The translations under genes were made by a program, and so were the position numbers. Shown here piece by piece: positions 8,715 to 17,045 of a stretch of 64,000 nt of DNA (positions within the stretch are counted from its first letter, which is position 1; each line of letters begins with the position of its first letter). Origin of the DNA: Pirellula sp. (lineage in GTDB: Bacteria > Planctomycetota > Planctomycetia > Pirellulales > PNKZ01); NCBI GenBank assembly GCA_013822735.1, contig PNKZ01000001.1, positions 558,001 through 622,000 on the forward strand, given 5' to 3'. The notes beneath the pieces were generated by a model that saw nothing but the letters and a program-made list of their open reading frames with translations, did not search any database and had not been told where the DNA came from.

Positions 8715-9320
8715 ATGATTGTCATCGTCGATTACGGAATGGGAAATCTGCGGAGCGTGCAGAAGGGGTTCGAGAAGGTCGGCCATGCCGCGGAAATCTC
8801 GAGCGACCCCGCCGTCGTGCGCCGCGCCGCGAAGGTCGTGCTCCCCGGCGTCGGCGCCTTTCCGGATGCCATGACCGAGCTGCGAGCGCGCAAGCTTATC
8901 GACCCGATTCGTGAAGCGATCGACGCCGAGAAGCCGGTGCTCGGCATCTGCCTCGGCTTGCAGCTCTTGTTTGAAACCGGCACCGAAGGAGGTCGCTACG
9001 AAGGGCTCGGCATCCTCCGCGGCGAGGTCGTGAAGTTCGATCTGCCGCACGAATTCAAAGTGCCCCACATGGGGTGGAACCGCTTGAACATCGTCCGCCC
9101 GTCGCCGCTCACCGCAGGGCTCTCGGCCGAGCCGTTTTTTTACTTCGTCCACTCGTACCATGTCGTTCCCCAGGACGAAGAGATTGTCGCGGCCACGTGC
9201 GACTACCATCGTCCGTTCGTCGCGCTGGTCCGGCGGCGCAACCTGTTTGCCGGCCAGTTCCATCCGGAAAAAAGCCAGCACGACGGGCTGCAGCTGCTCA
9301 GGAACTTCGCAGCACTCTGA
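8715..9320 (+). CDS. hisH: Imidazole glycerol phosphate synthase subunit HisH
   Basis: HisH is the glutaminase subunit that supplies ammonia to HisF in histidine and AICAR synthesis. The class I glutamine amidotransferase features are present: the N-terminal IVDYGMGNLRSVQKG, the nucleophile in GICLGLQLLFE (Cys near residue 80) and the His/Glu pair in QFHPEKSQ near residue 182. At 201 residues it is full length. hisA follows 159 bases later on the same strand, so they may be co-transcribed, although a repeat hairpin lies between them. HisF is not in the window. Confidence 0.95.
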   Translation: MIVIVDYGMGNLRSVQKGFEKVGHAAEISSDPAVVRRAAKVVLPGVGAFPDAMTELRARKLIDPIREAIDAEKPVLGICLGLQLLFETGTEGGRYEGLGILRGEVVKFDLPHEFKVPHMGWNRLNIVRPSPLTAGLSAEPFFYFVHSYHVVPQDEEIVAATCDYHRPFVALVRRRNLFAGQFHPEKSQHDGLQLLRNFAAL

Positions 9321-9406
9321 GGCGAGCGTCGAGGCGCCAGCCCGACGTGTCCGGAAATCGTCGCCGGAATGCCCAAACACGTCGGCCTTACGGCTCGACG
9401 CTCGCC
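9321..9406. repeat. 86-bp inverted-repeat element, copy 1
   Basis: The arms are about 30 bases each: 9321-9350 begins GGCGAGCGTCGAG and ends CCCGACGTGT; 9377-9406 runs ACACGTCGGCC to CTCGACGCTCGCC, its near-complement. The element begins at the first base after the hisH stop. A second copy of the same length lies directly after the cysE stop (15447-15532). Confidence 0.85.
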
Positions 9407-9479
9407 CCACTCACTTTCTTGCTTTCCGCCTGCTCGCGTGTCATATTCGGGTCGTTCGCTTTGAGGAGTTTCGCTTCGC

Positions 9480-10223
9480 ATGAAAACTTCCGTTTTGGAA
9501 ATCTGGCCGGCGATTGACTTGCGCGGCGGGCAATGCGTCCGCTTGCAGCAGGGAGACTACAATCGCGAAACGGTCTTCAACGGCGATCCGGTCGCCGTGG
9601 CCCGCCAATGGGTCGAGGCCGGCGGCGAGTATCTGCATCTCGTCGATCTCGACGGAGCCCGCGACGGCAAGCTCGTGAACCTGGAAGTGGTGCGCGCCAT
9701 CACCAAGGCCGTGAGCATCCCTTGCGAACTCGGCGGCGGCGTCCGGAGCGAAAGCGATATCCGCACGCTGCTCGACGCCGGCTTGTCGCGCGTCGTCGTC
9801 GGCACGAAAGCCTTGCGCGAGCCGGAATGGTTCCGCGAAATGTGCCACAAGTTCCCTCGCAAAATTGCGCTGGGGATCGACGCTCGGAGCGGCATGGTCG
9901 CCACGCACGGCTGGTTGGAAACGAGCGACGTCTCGGCCGTGAAGATGGCGCGGCAGTTTGAAGACGAGCCGATCGCGGCCCTGATCTATACCGACATTGC
10001 GACCGACGGCATGCTCCAAGGTCCGAATCTCGGCGCCATGCGCGAGATGGCCGAAGCGGTGCAGTTGCCGGTCATCGCTTCCGGCGGCGTGAGCAACGCC
10101 GCCGACGTGGCAAAACTCACGGAGACCGGCGTGGCCGGCGTGATCATCGGCCGCGCTTTGTACGAACACAAACTCACTTTAGGAGACGCCCTGGCCGCCG
10201 CGCGAGGCTCCCCGACCATGTAA
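9480..10223 (+). CDS. hisA: Phosphoribosyl-formimino-AICAR ribotide isomerase HisA
   Basis: HisA catalyses the Amadori rearrangement of ProFAR to PRFAR in histidine synthesis. The TIM-barrel catalytic aspartates are seen in PAIDLRGGQCVRLQQG near residue 12 and YTDIATDGMLQGPN near residue 175; phosphate-binding GGG (CELGGGVRSE) and GGV (IASGGVSN) are intact. ATG at 9480 follows a GAGGAG site by about 10 bases. Length 247 residues is normal. It supplies the substrate for HisH/HisF, matching the hisH neighbour. Confidence 0.95.
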   Translation: MKTSVLEIWPAIDLRGGQCVRLQQGDYNRETVFNGDPVAVARQWVEAGGEYLHLVDLDGARDGKLVNLEVVRAITKAVSIPCELGGGVRSESDIRTLLDAGLSRVVVGTKALREPEWFREMCHKFPRKIALGIDARSGMVATHGWLETSDVSAVKMARQFEDEPIAALIYTDIATDGMLQGPNLGAMREMAEAVQLPVIASGGVSNAADVAKLTETGVAGVIIGRALYEHKLTLGDALAAARGSPTM

Positions 10224-10359
10224 CCCGGCAACTCGTGACCCGTCAACGAACGGGCCCCGACGCCAAGCTAAGGGGAGCGCCCTGCAGAGAAGCACGACGG
10301 CATGACGGTTTTGGTTTACTGACCGAACGTTGGCCCGCTACTCGGAAAGGATCGCTCTT

Positions 10360-12465
10360 ATGTCGCACCCCAGCGTTGAGACCATCCGCAGCATTGCGGT
10401 TTGCGGCCATGGCGCCGCCGGAAAAAGCACTCTCATCGAGCAGATGCTGCTCAAGACGGGCGCGGTGAAGCCCGTCGTCGGTGACCAAGGAACCGACATC
10501 GTCGACTACGACGAACTCGAAAAGGCTCATCATCACTCGATCGAGAGCCACGTCACCCACTTCGAACACGCCGGCAAGTATTTTCAGATTATCGATACGC
10601 CCGGCTATCCCGACTTTATCGGGCAGACGATCGGAGCTTTGCACGGCGTCGACACGGCGGTGATCGTCGTCAACGCCCACTCCGGCCTGGAAGTAAACAC
10701 GCGCCGCACCTTTTCGGAAGCCGGTAAGCGCGGGCTCGGGCGGTTGATCGTCGTCAACAAGCTGGACTCGGAGAACATCGATTTCCCGGGGCTGCTCGCC
10801 TCGATTCAAGAAACGTTTGGCGCGGAATGTCTGCTCTTGAACGTGCCGGTCGGTTCCGGGCATGAATTCAAGAGCGTCGTGAACTTGCTCAAAAGTGCCG
10901 ACGGCGCGAAGGGCGCGCTCGTGAATCCGGCCGAGCATTCCGTGAAGCTGATCGAATCGATCATCGAACTCGACGACGAAGTGACCGGTCGTTACTTCGA
11001 AGGGCAGCAACCGACCGAAGCAGAAATCTCCCGGCTCATCATCGAAGCCGTGGCCACCGGGCACGTGATCCCCGTGCTTTGCACCTCGGCCAAGACGGGG
11101 GTCGGCGTCGTCGAACTGATGGAAGCTTTGGCGCTCGCTGCGCTGCCGCCGAACCGGTTGCCGCACTTAGCGACCAAGGAAGACGGCACGATGGTGGAAG
11201 TGAAGCCCGACCCGACGGGGCCCTTCGTCGCGCAAGTGTTCAAGACGCGCATCGATCCGTACGTACAGAAGCTCAGCTTCCTGCGCATCTACTCCGGCAC
11301 CGTCAAGAAAGACGACGTGGTCCACGTCTCCGGCCAGCGCAAGGGAATCAAACTTCACCAATTGCTGCGCGTGCAAGCGGGACAAACCGAAGCGATCGAG
11401 AGCGCCGGGCCGGGAGAAATCATCGCCGTCGCGAAGACCGACGAACTGCACACCGGGTCGACATTAGGCGACCTGACGATGGAGCCGATTCATTTCCCCA
11501 CGCCGATGGTCGGGCTGGCCGTGATGCCGAAGAGCCGGAACGATGAAACCAAGCTCAGCGGTGCGCTGCACAAACTGGCGGAAGAAGAGCCGACATTGCG
11601 CCTCGATCGCGATCCGCAAACGCACGAGCTCGTGATGAACGGCATGAGCGAACTGCATTTGCAGCTCATTCAAGAGAAGATCAAGAAGCGCGACAAGGTC
11701 GACCTCGAAACGCACGAGCCCAAAATTCCGTATCGCGAAACAGTGCTCGGCGAAGCGGAAGGAAGTTATCGGCACAAGAAACAATCGGGCGGCCGCGGCC
11801 AGTTTGGCGAGGTGCATATCCGCGTTTATCCGCTGCCCGAAGGAACGAAGCCGGAGTTGTTTTGCACGAAGGACCGATTCCCCTCGATGCGCGAATACAA
11901 ATACGACCCGGAGTTGAATTTCCTTTGGATCGATTCGATCGTCGGCGGCACGATTCCGAACAACTTCCTGCCGGCGGTGGAAAAAGGGTTCCGCGAGCGG
12001 ATCGAGAAGGGAGTGATCGCCGGCTACCGTTTGAAAAACGTGGCCGTCGAAATCTTCTTCGGCAAGCATCACCCGGTCGATAGCTCGGAAGCGGCGTTCA
12101 AGATCGCCGGAGCGATGGCCCTGCGCAACGTCGTGCGCGAAGCGAGGCCGGCCCTCTTGGAACCGGTCGTGAAAATGAACATCACCGTGCCGAGCGCAAA
12201 GCTCGGCGATATCTCGAGCGACATGTCGGGCCGGCGCGGCCGCGTGTCAGGGATGGAAAGCGCCGGCGGCGACCTGCAGACCGTGATCGCGGAAGTACCG
12301 CTCTCGGAAGTGACGACGTATGCCCGGAGCTTGTCGAGCATCACGGGCGGGCAGGGGAGCTTCACGATGGAATTCAGCCACTACGACGCCGTACCCGGCA
12401 ACGTACAGAAGCAGATTATCGATAAGGCCGGCGTGACTCACGATGAGGAAGAGGTGGAAGTGTAG
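10360..12465 (+). CDS. EF-G2-like translational GTPase
   Basis: A 701-residue paralogue of elongation factor G with all five EF-G domains. The G1 loop is CGHGAAGKST rather than the AHIDAGKTT of canonical EF-G; G3 is DTPGYPDF and G4 is NKLD. Canonical switch residues differ, as in the EF-G2/FusA2-type subfamily with GHSGSGKT-like loops. Function of this subfamily is not settled; roles in ribosome stress or alternative translocation are proposed, so no gene name is given. ATG at 10360 is preferred (AAAGGA about 10 bases upstream) over the GTG/TTG-type extension to 10330. No rpsL, rpsG or tuf neighbours are present, in contrast with the main fusA operon. Confidence 0.88.
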   Translation: MSHPSVETIRSIAVCGHGAAGKSTLIEQMLLKTGAVKPVVGDQGTDIVDYDELEKAHHHSIESHVTHFEHAGKYFQIIDTPGYPDFIGQTIGALHGVDTAVIVVNAHSGLEVNTRRTFSEAGKRGLGRLIVVNKLDSENIDFPGLLASIQETFGAECLLLNVPVGSGHEFKSVVNLLKSADGAKGALVNPAEHSVKLIESIIELDDEVTGRYFEGQQPTEAEISRLIIEAVATGHVIPVLCTSAKTGVGVVELMEALALAALPPNRLPHLATKEDGTMVEVKPDPTGPFVAQVFKTRIDPYVQKLSFLRIYSGTVKKDDVVHVSGQRKGIKLHQLLRVQAGQTEAIESAGPGEIIAVAKTDELHTGSTLGDLTMEPIHFPTPMVGLAVMPKSRNDETKLSGALHKLAEEEPTLRLDRDPQTHELVMNGMSELHLQLIQEKIKKRDKVDLETHEPKIPYRETVLGEAEGSYRHKKQSGGRGQFGEVHIRVYPLPEGTKPELFCTKDRFPSMREYKYDPELNFLWIDSIVGGTIPNNFLPAVEKGFRERIEKGVIAGYRLKNVAVEIFFGKHHPVDSSEAAFKIAGAMALRNVVREARPALLEPVVKMNITVPSAKLGDISSDMSGRRGRVSGMESAGGDLQTVIAEVPLSEVTTYARSLSSITGGQGSFTMEFSHYDAVPGNVQKQIIDKAGVTHDEEEVEV

Positions 12466-12487
12466 GATCAGGCGCGGGCCGAGCACC

Positions 12488-13120
12488 AAAACTCCTCTCC
12501 CCCTGGGAGAGGATGCCCGCAGGGCAGGTGAGGGTGGCGCGGCAAGACGCTTGGTATGGGAGATGAGAAAGCGCAGCAGCGTTATCCACCTCGAACGAAT
12601 ACGCGCAGCCAAGCGTGTGCAGCGCGACCCTAATCCGGCCTTCGGCCACCTTCTCCCAGTGGGAGAAGGGTTGAGAGTCAAGACGGCGCGGGCGGCGCAT
12701 CAAAACTCCTCTCCCACTGGGAGAGGATGCCCGCAGGGCAGGTGAGGGTGGCGCGGCGTGAAGCTGGATATCGCGTGTGCGCGGACGTGAGATTCGTAAA
12801 AGCGCACTCCGGTTTGAGTTCGCATCACCAAGCGTGTGCGGCGCGACCCTCATCCGGCCTTCGGCCACCTTCTCCCAGTGGGAGAAGGGTTGGGGTTCAA
12901 CGCGGCGCGGGCGGCGCATCAAAACTCCTCTCCCACTGGGAGAGGATGCCCGCAGGGCAGGTGAGGGCCGCGCGGCAAGACGTTTGGCATCGCGTGCGCG
13001 CGGACGTCAGATTCGTAAAAGCGCACTCCGGTTTGAGTTCGCATCACCAAGCGTGTGCGGCGCGACCCTCATCCGGCCTTCGGCCACCTTCTCCCAGTGG
13101 GAGAAGGATTGGGGGCTAGC
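12488..13120. repeat. Three tandem ~216-bp units, each with inverted arms
   Basis: Units start at 12488, 12702 and 12921 (spacings 214 and 219). Each opens with CTCCTCTCCCACTGGGAGAG, continues GATGCCCGCAGGGCAGGTGAGGGTGG, and closes with GACCCTCATCCGGCC, TTCGGCCACCTTC and TCCCAGTGGGAGAAGG, which is close to the reverse complement of the opening. Units 2 and 3 are almost identical, including the spacer; unit 1 has a different middle. The array looks like a BIME-type cluster of REP sequences. It is non-coding; open frames through it are artefacts of the repeat. Confidence 0.88.
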
Positions 13121-13387
13121 GCACTCCGGGTCGGCCTCTCGTCCTATTTGTAGAACCCCGACGCGGTTCCACAGATCGTTACGTGGGTGATTCCGTAACG
13201 CAGGGTGCGCTGCGCGACCCCGGGCTTTGTTGTGAAACGCCTTCGGCGTTTTCTGCGGAGAGACGTTTTGGATTTATGAAAAAGTAGAATGTCCCCTTTT
13301 CTGTTTTGTCCCCTTTTCTGTTTCCCCTTTTCTGTATTTCCCTTTTCTGTTTCTGACAAGTGCAGCGGCTAAGTCGGCGTTTGGGCA
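13121..13387. repeat. Further intergenic repeat sequence, including four CCCCTTTTCTGT-type direct repeats
   Basis: At about 13288-13353 the words CCCCTTTTCTG, CCCCTTTTCTG, CCCCTTTTCTG and TCCCTTTTCTG follow each other; on the minus strand this reads AGAAAAGGGGACA next to TTCTACTTTTTC. From memory, sequences of this kind accompany REP-associated Y1 transposases in planctomycetes. The preceding part (13190-13260) contains GAAACGCCTTCGGCGTTTTC, a perfect-looking short hairpin. No transposase gene is present here. Confidence 0.55.
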
Positions 13388-13744
13388 CTATAATTCCACC
13401 CCGGCCGCCTCGAACGCCTGCGACATAGCCATATCGGCCGCCTCTGCGAACCGATGTGACTTTGCGTCAACGAGATGGATTGTGATCGCGGTGAGTGTGA
13501 CCTGAAGGTATCCCACATCCCGACGCTCGGCCGCTCGCCGCGATACGAAGGATCGGACTCCCTTCTCGACATACGGGGCGAAACACGCCGCATCTGAATT
13601 CGCGACCGCCGAGGAGAAACTCACTCCGGGGTTGTCTAGGTCGGGGGCAAGCCGGAGCGTGAGATTGGCCACGTAACTGCCGCCCGACATATTGAGGTTC
13701 TGATGTCGTATGGGCTGCTCGAACTCGCGGTCAACCGTCCACAC
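13388..13744 (-). CDS. Small protein resembling EF-G domain IV alone
   Basis: A 118-residue protein with no GTPase domain. The run GGSYVANLTLRLAPD, then GVSFSSAVANSDAACFAPYVEKGVRSFVSRR, then LQVTLTAITIHLVD and a helix-like AADMAMSQAFEAAG follows the spacing of EF-G domain IV (compare FGEVHIRVYPL, LPAVEKGFRERIEKG, NVAVEIFFG, and SEAAFKIAGAMAL of the nearby EF-G2-like protein). GTG at 13744 is supported by GGAGG seven bases upstream and an in-frame stop just before. It is convergent with the EF-G2-like gene across the repeat array. The homology is my reading by eye. Confidence 0.5.
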   Translation of the reverse strand: MWTVDREFEQPIRHQNLNMSGGSYVANLTLRLAPDLDNPGVSFSSAVANSDAACFAPYVEKGVRSFVSRRAAERRDVGYLQVTLTAITIHLVDAKSHRFAEAADMAMSQAFEAAGVEL

Positions 13745-14495
13745 CTCGAAGCCTCCGTCGCCGAACTATGTTATTAGATAGTTTCTATCTTTCACCTGTA
13801 GAGGGCAAGTTTGCGTCCTATCACGCAGACGCTGTTTTGCCGTAAGTCTGATCCTAGCTGACGCTTGCTGAAGTTTCACGAGTCGCGATGCGTGATAGAT
13901 CGTTTCTTGATAACGCGCAAATCTGACGCGCACGTTGTCTGTGGGAGCGGAGATCGCGAGACAGAATGCGGGAGCGATTCTTCGCCGAGTTGCTTAGCCG
14001 CCGCGGCCACGCGGCGAATGGACGTCGCAAGTAGAGTTCCCGGACGTGGACGACCGGGCTAAGCGAAGTGGTAATATTGGTCCTTAGTTCCGGTCAAAAT
14101 GTCCGGCGGCGGCGTTAAGTTCGGCGGTCTGCGTGGTCGAAGAAGATAACGTGTCGCTTGATTTTGCCGTCGGCAACGCCTAGCATGCCGGTACAGACTA
14201 CGCAGCTTGCGCGGTTTGATGGTGTGTGGAAAAGCGGCGGTCGCTTGCGGTGTAAGAAGTTCCCGTACGGTCGGTATGACCCTGCGGGAGCCGACGCCGC
14301 GAGCGCAAGTTCATGGTTCAAACGGTAGGTAAGGGCGCCTCGCGTGGCCGTTCGGCTCAGAGTGTGTTGTTGCACGTGTCGCTGTCCGGCGTAGGCGTCG
14401 GATGTTGCTTGCATTGCGCCGCCCCGTTTTGAATTTTCTTCCGAAGTCCTGATTGATGCGCGCTCTTTACCGCTTGCGCGCAGGAGCAGACTACC
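13745..14495. other. Intergenic stretch without a supportable gene
   Basis: A 750-base gap between the small EF-G-like gene and cysE. Short open frames (for example 13865-14062) have no ribosome site and no protein-like composition. A small palindrome AGATAGTTTCTATCT lies at 13776-13790, in the likely promoter zone of the minus-strand gene. Nothing else recognisable. Confidence 0.5.
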
Positions 14496-15446
14496 GTGGC
14501 TTCCGATCTTCGCCGTAAAGAACAACTGCCCGAGCTCACGAAGAAAATTGTCGAGACCTACCGCGAGGTCGGCTCGATCAATCATTTGGGGCATTGCCCG
14601 CTGCCGAACTACGACGTGGTCGTGACCATCTTGGAGGATCTCAAGGAGATTCTCTTCCCGGGCTTTCGCCGGCGCGAAGGTTTGCACTTCGGCAACGTGC
14701 TCTACCACGTGGGCGACCTCATCGACGGCCTGCACGATAAGCTCACGACGCAGATCGCCCGGGCGCAGCGGCATGAGGCCGGCCGCGTATGCCTGGATGA
14801 AGGGGACACCGATTTCGAAGCGCTGGGGCAAGCCAAGGCGATTGAGTTTCTGGAACGCATTCCCGAGCTGCGCCAGATGCTCTCGCTTGACGTGCAGGCC
14901 GCCTACGACGGCGATCCTTCGGTGCGCGGACTCGATGAAATCATTTTTTGCTATCCGGGCTTGGAAGCGGTGACCGTGTATCGCATTGCCCACGTGCTCT
15001 ATGAGCTCGAAGTGCCGCTCATCCCGCGGATGATGACGGAGTGGGCCCACAGCAAGACCGGCATCGACATTCACCCGGGGGCGACGATCGGCACGCATTT
15101 CTTTATCGATCACGGGACGGGCGTGGTGATCGGGCAGACGTGCGAGATCGGCCATCATGTGAAGCTCTACCAGGGCGTGACGCTCGGGGCGTTGAGCTTT
15201 GCGACCGACGGCGACGGCAACTTGGTGCGCGGCACGAAGCGGCACCCGACGATCGAAGATCGCGTGGTGATCTACGCCAACGCGACGGTGCTCGGCGGCA
15301 TGACCGTGGTGGGGCACGATTCCGTGATCGGCTCCAGCGTGTGGCTCACGCGCAGCGTAGAGCCGCGCTCGACCGTGGTGCTGGAAAAGCCGAAGCTGCG
15401 GATTCGGGCCGAGCAGGAAGAGCCGGAATCGAATTATACGATTTAG
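14496..15446 (+). CDS. cysE: Serine O-acetyltransferase CysE (EpsC type)
   Basis: CysE acetylates L-serine with acetyl-CoA to make O-acetylserine, the cysteine precursor. The C-terminal left-handed beta-helix hexapeptide repeats are clear: [44 protein letters not shown], with the two catalytic-site histidines, then [21 protein letters not shown]. The 316-residue length with a long N-terminal helical region is like the EpsC/planctomycete form. GTG at 14496 follows CAGGAG by about nine bases. The gene is monocistronic and its stop abuts copy 2 of the 86-bp hairpin. Confidence 0.93.
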   Translation: MASDLRRKEQLPELTKKIVETYREVGSINHLGHCPLPNYDVVVTILEDLKEILFPGFRRREGLHFGNVLYHVGDLIDGLHDKLTTQIARAQRHEAGRVCLDEGDTDFEALGQAKAIEFLERIPELRQMLSLDVQAAYDGDPSVRGLDEIIFCYPGLEAVTVYRIAHVLYELEVPLIPRMMTEWAHSKTGIDIHPGATIGTHFFIDHGTGVVIGQTCEIGHHVKLYQGVTLGALSFATDGDGNLVRGTKRHPTIEDRVVIYANATVLGGMTVVGHDSVIGSSVWLTRSVEPRSTVVLEKPKLRIRAEQEEPESNYTI

Positions 15447-15532
15447 GCGAGAGTCGAGGCGTGAGCCCGACGTGTTTGCGAGATCGACGTCGGATAAACC
15501 GGACACGTCGGCCTTACGGCTCGACGCTCGCC
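15447..15532. repeat. 86-bp inverted-repeat element, copy 2
   Basis: Left arm 15447-15474 (GCGAGAGTCGAGGCG to CCGACGTGT) and right arm 15503-15532 (ACACGTCGGCC to CTCGACGCTCGCC). The right arm is identical to that of copy 1 at 9377-9406; the loops differ. It begins at the first base after the cysE stop and lies between convergent genes, where it could act as a bidirectional terminator. Confidence 0.85.
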
Positions 15533-15545
15533 GTCCAACGAGCGT

Positions 15546-16820
15546 TCACTGCTTCGCTCGGACGTCGTACACCAGCAGCGTTCCTTGGTCGCGCAAGTAC
15601 AGCATGCCGTCGGCGACGACCGGGTGGGGCCAGCTTGGTTTATCGCTCCGGTCGGGTTGTTCGAACTCGCTGACGACCTCGCACTTTTCCGGCGAGACGT
15701 TTACGAGGCAGAGCTTTCCTTTTTCGCTGCGCGTGATCATCTGGCCGCCGGCGAAGTAGATGAGGGAGCATTTGCCGGGCGCGCGCTCCTGCCATTGGTC
15801 TTTGCCCGTGGCGAGCTCGATGCAGGTGAGAATGCCGGGGTCGTCGCTGCCGTAGAGGAAGCCGTCGACGAGAACCATGCCGCCGTGGTGGTTCTTCATT
15901 TTCTTGGTGAAGAACGCTTCGTCGGCTGCGAACTTATCCCCCTCTTTCTTGATGTCGGCCGCGCCGCCGCCGGTGCCGTAGCCGCTGGCCGCGAAGACTT
16001 TGTTGCCCGCGACGAGCACCGTCGAGCAGTTGGCCGTGCCGTTGGCCGGCGCTTCGTAACGCCAGAGCGGCACGCCGTTGCGGGCATCGACGCCGACGAC
16101 CGCGCCGTGCATGAACTGGACGTATTGCTTCACGCCGTCGATCACGGCAGGGGCGATCGAGGCGTAGCCGGCCCGTTCGCCGAACTCCGAACCCCAGGCT
16201 TGCTTGCCGGTGAGCTTGTCGAAGGCCGCGAACGTGGCTTTGCCGCCGCCGGGAGTGACGACGACCCAAGGGCCGTCGACGAGCGGCGACTCGGTGTAAC
16301 CCCAGGTGGGAATCTTGCCGTCGAACTCGGCGACGAAATCGTGCCGCCAGAGGATCTCGCCGCTGCGCACATCGAGACAGACGAGGTCGCCGTTCAGGCC
16401 GATCGCGTAGAGACGATCGCCGTCGACGGTGGGCGTACTGCGCGGCCCGGCGTAGCCCGCGCCCTTGTGGCGCACGGGGCCGATCGCCGTGGCCCAAAGC
16501 TCTTTGCCTTGGGTGCGGACGTCGTAGGCGAGCACGTATTCTTGTTCGACGTCGGCCTCGGCGCCCGCTTTTGCTTTGCGGTTGCCCATCACGAAGAGCT
16601 TGCCGCCTGCGACCGACGGCGTGCTGAACCCTTCGCCGAGCCCGGTGATTTTCCAAGCGAGCGGCGGACCATCGGCGGGCCAAGACTTCGCGAGGCCGGT
16701 CTCTTGCGAAATGCCGGTCCGCGCGGGACCGCGCCATTGCGACCAATCGGCGGCCGGGGCCGGCGATGTTTCCAAGGCGACGGGTAACAACAGTACGGCA
16801 ACGACGGCGCGAAGCGACAT
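15546..16820 (-). CDS. Exported PQQ-like beta-propeller protein
   Basis: A 424-residue secreted protein. MSLRAVVAVLLLPVALETSPAPAA is a signal peptide; the mature part opens with DWSQWRGPARTGISQETGL, the usual start of planctomycete PQQ-binding-like propellers. Repeated blades show patterns such as ELWATAIGPV, GEILWRHDFV, TGKQAWGSEFG and TGKDQWQERAP. No dehydrogenase metal or disulfide signature is evident, so it may be a BamB-like binding scaffold rather than a quinoprotein enzyme. ATG at 16820 gives the signal peptide; the longer frame to 16967 does not. Convergent with cysE. Confidence 0.82.
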   Translation of the reverse strand: MSLRAVVAVLLLPVALETSPAPAADWSQWRGPARTGISQETGLAKSWPADGPPLAWKITGLGEGFSTPSVAGGKLFVMGNRKAKAGAEADVEQEYVLAYDVRTQGKELWATAIGPVRHKGAGYAGPRSTPTVDGDRLYAIGLNGDLVCLDVRSGEILWRHDFVAEFDGKIPTWGYTESPLVDGPWVVVTPGGGKATFAAFDKLTGKQAWGSEFGERAGYASIAPAVIDGVKQYVQFMHGAVVGVDARNGVPLWRYEAPANGTANCSTVLVAGNKVFAASGYGTGGGAADIKKEGDKFAADEAFFTKKMKNHHGGMVLVDGFLYGSDDPGILTCIELATGKDQWQERAPGKCSLIYFAGGQMITRSEKGKLCLVNVSPEKCEVVSEFEQPDRSDKPSWPHPVVADGMLYLRDQGTLLVYDVRAKQ

Positions 16821-17045
16821 GTAATCCTCATCCGTGGGAAAGCGTGCGATGGGAGAGAGTTTAGCCGATCGTCTCCCCTCGCGACTACGGAAGTCGCCCG
16901 GATCTGCCGGCACGCGCTGCGATATTATTGACACGCTTCGTCGGGGGGCTGAGAATCGCCCACGCACGCGCGAACGAACGTTTGCGCGACGCGTTGACGA
17001 TGCCGTTTGCCGGATGCCGCCTGCGCCCCACGGAAAGAGCGATCG

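Noticed and set aside
12443-13190. Several open frames through the tandem repeat array
   Set aside because: They consist only of the repeated palindromic sequence read in different phases.
13865-14062. A 65-residue frame before cysE
   Set aside because: No ribosome site, no recognisable domain and a composition typical of non-coding sequence.
14115-15506. A 463-residue frame on the minus strand opposite cysE
   Set aside because: It is a complement shadow: cysE has the full hexapeptide-repeat signature and a GTG with a good ribosome site, while the minus-strand translation has no recognisable protein pattern.
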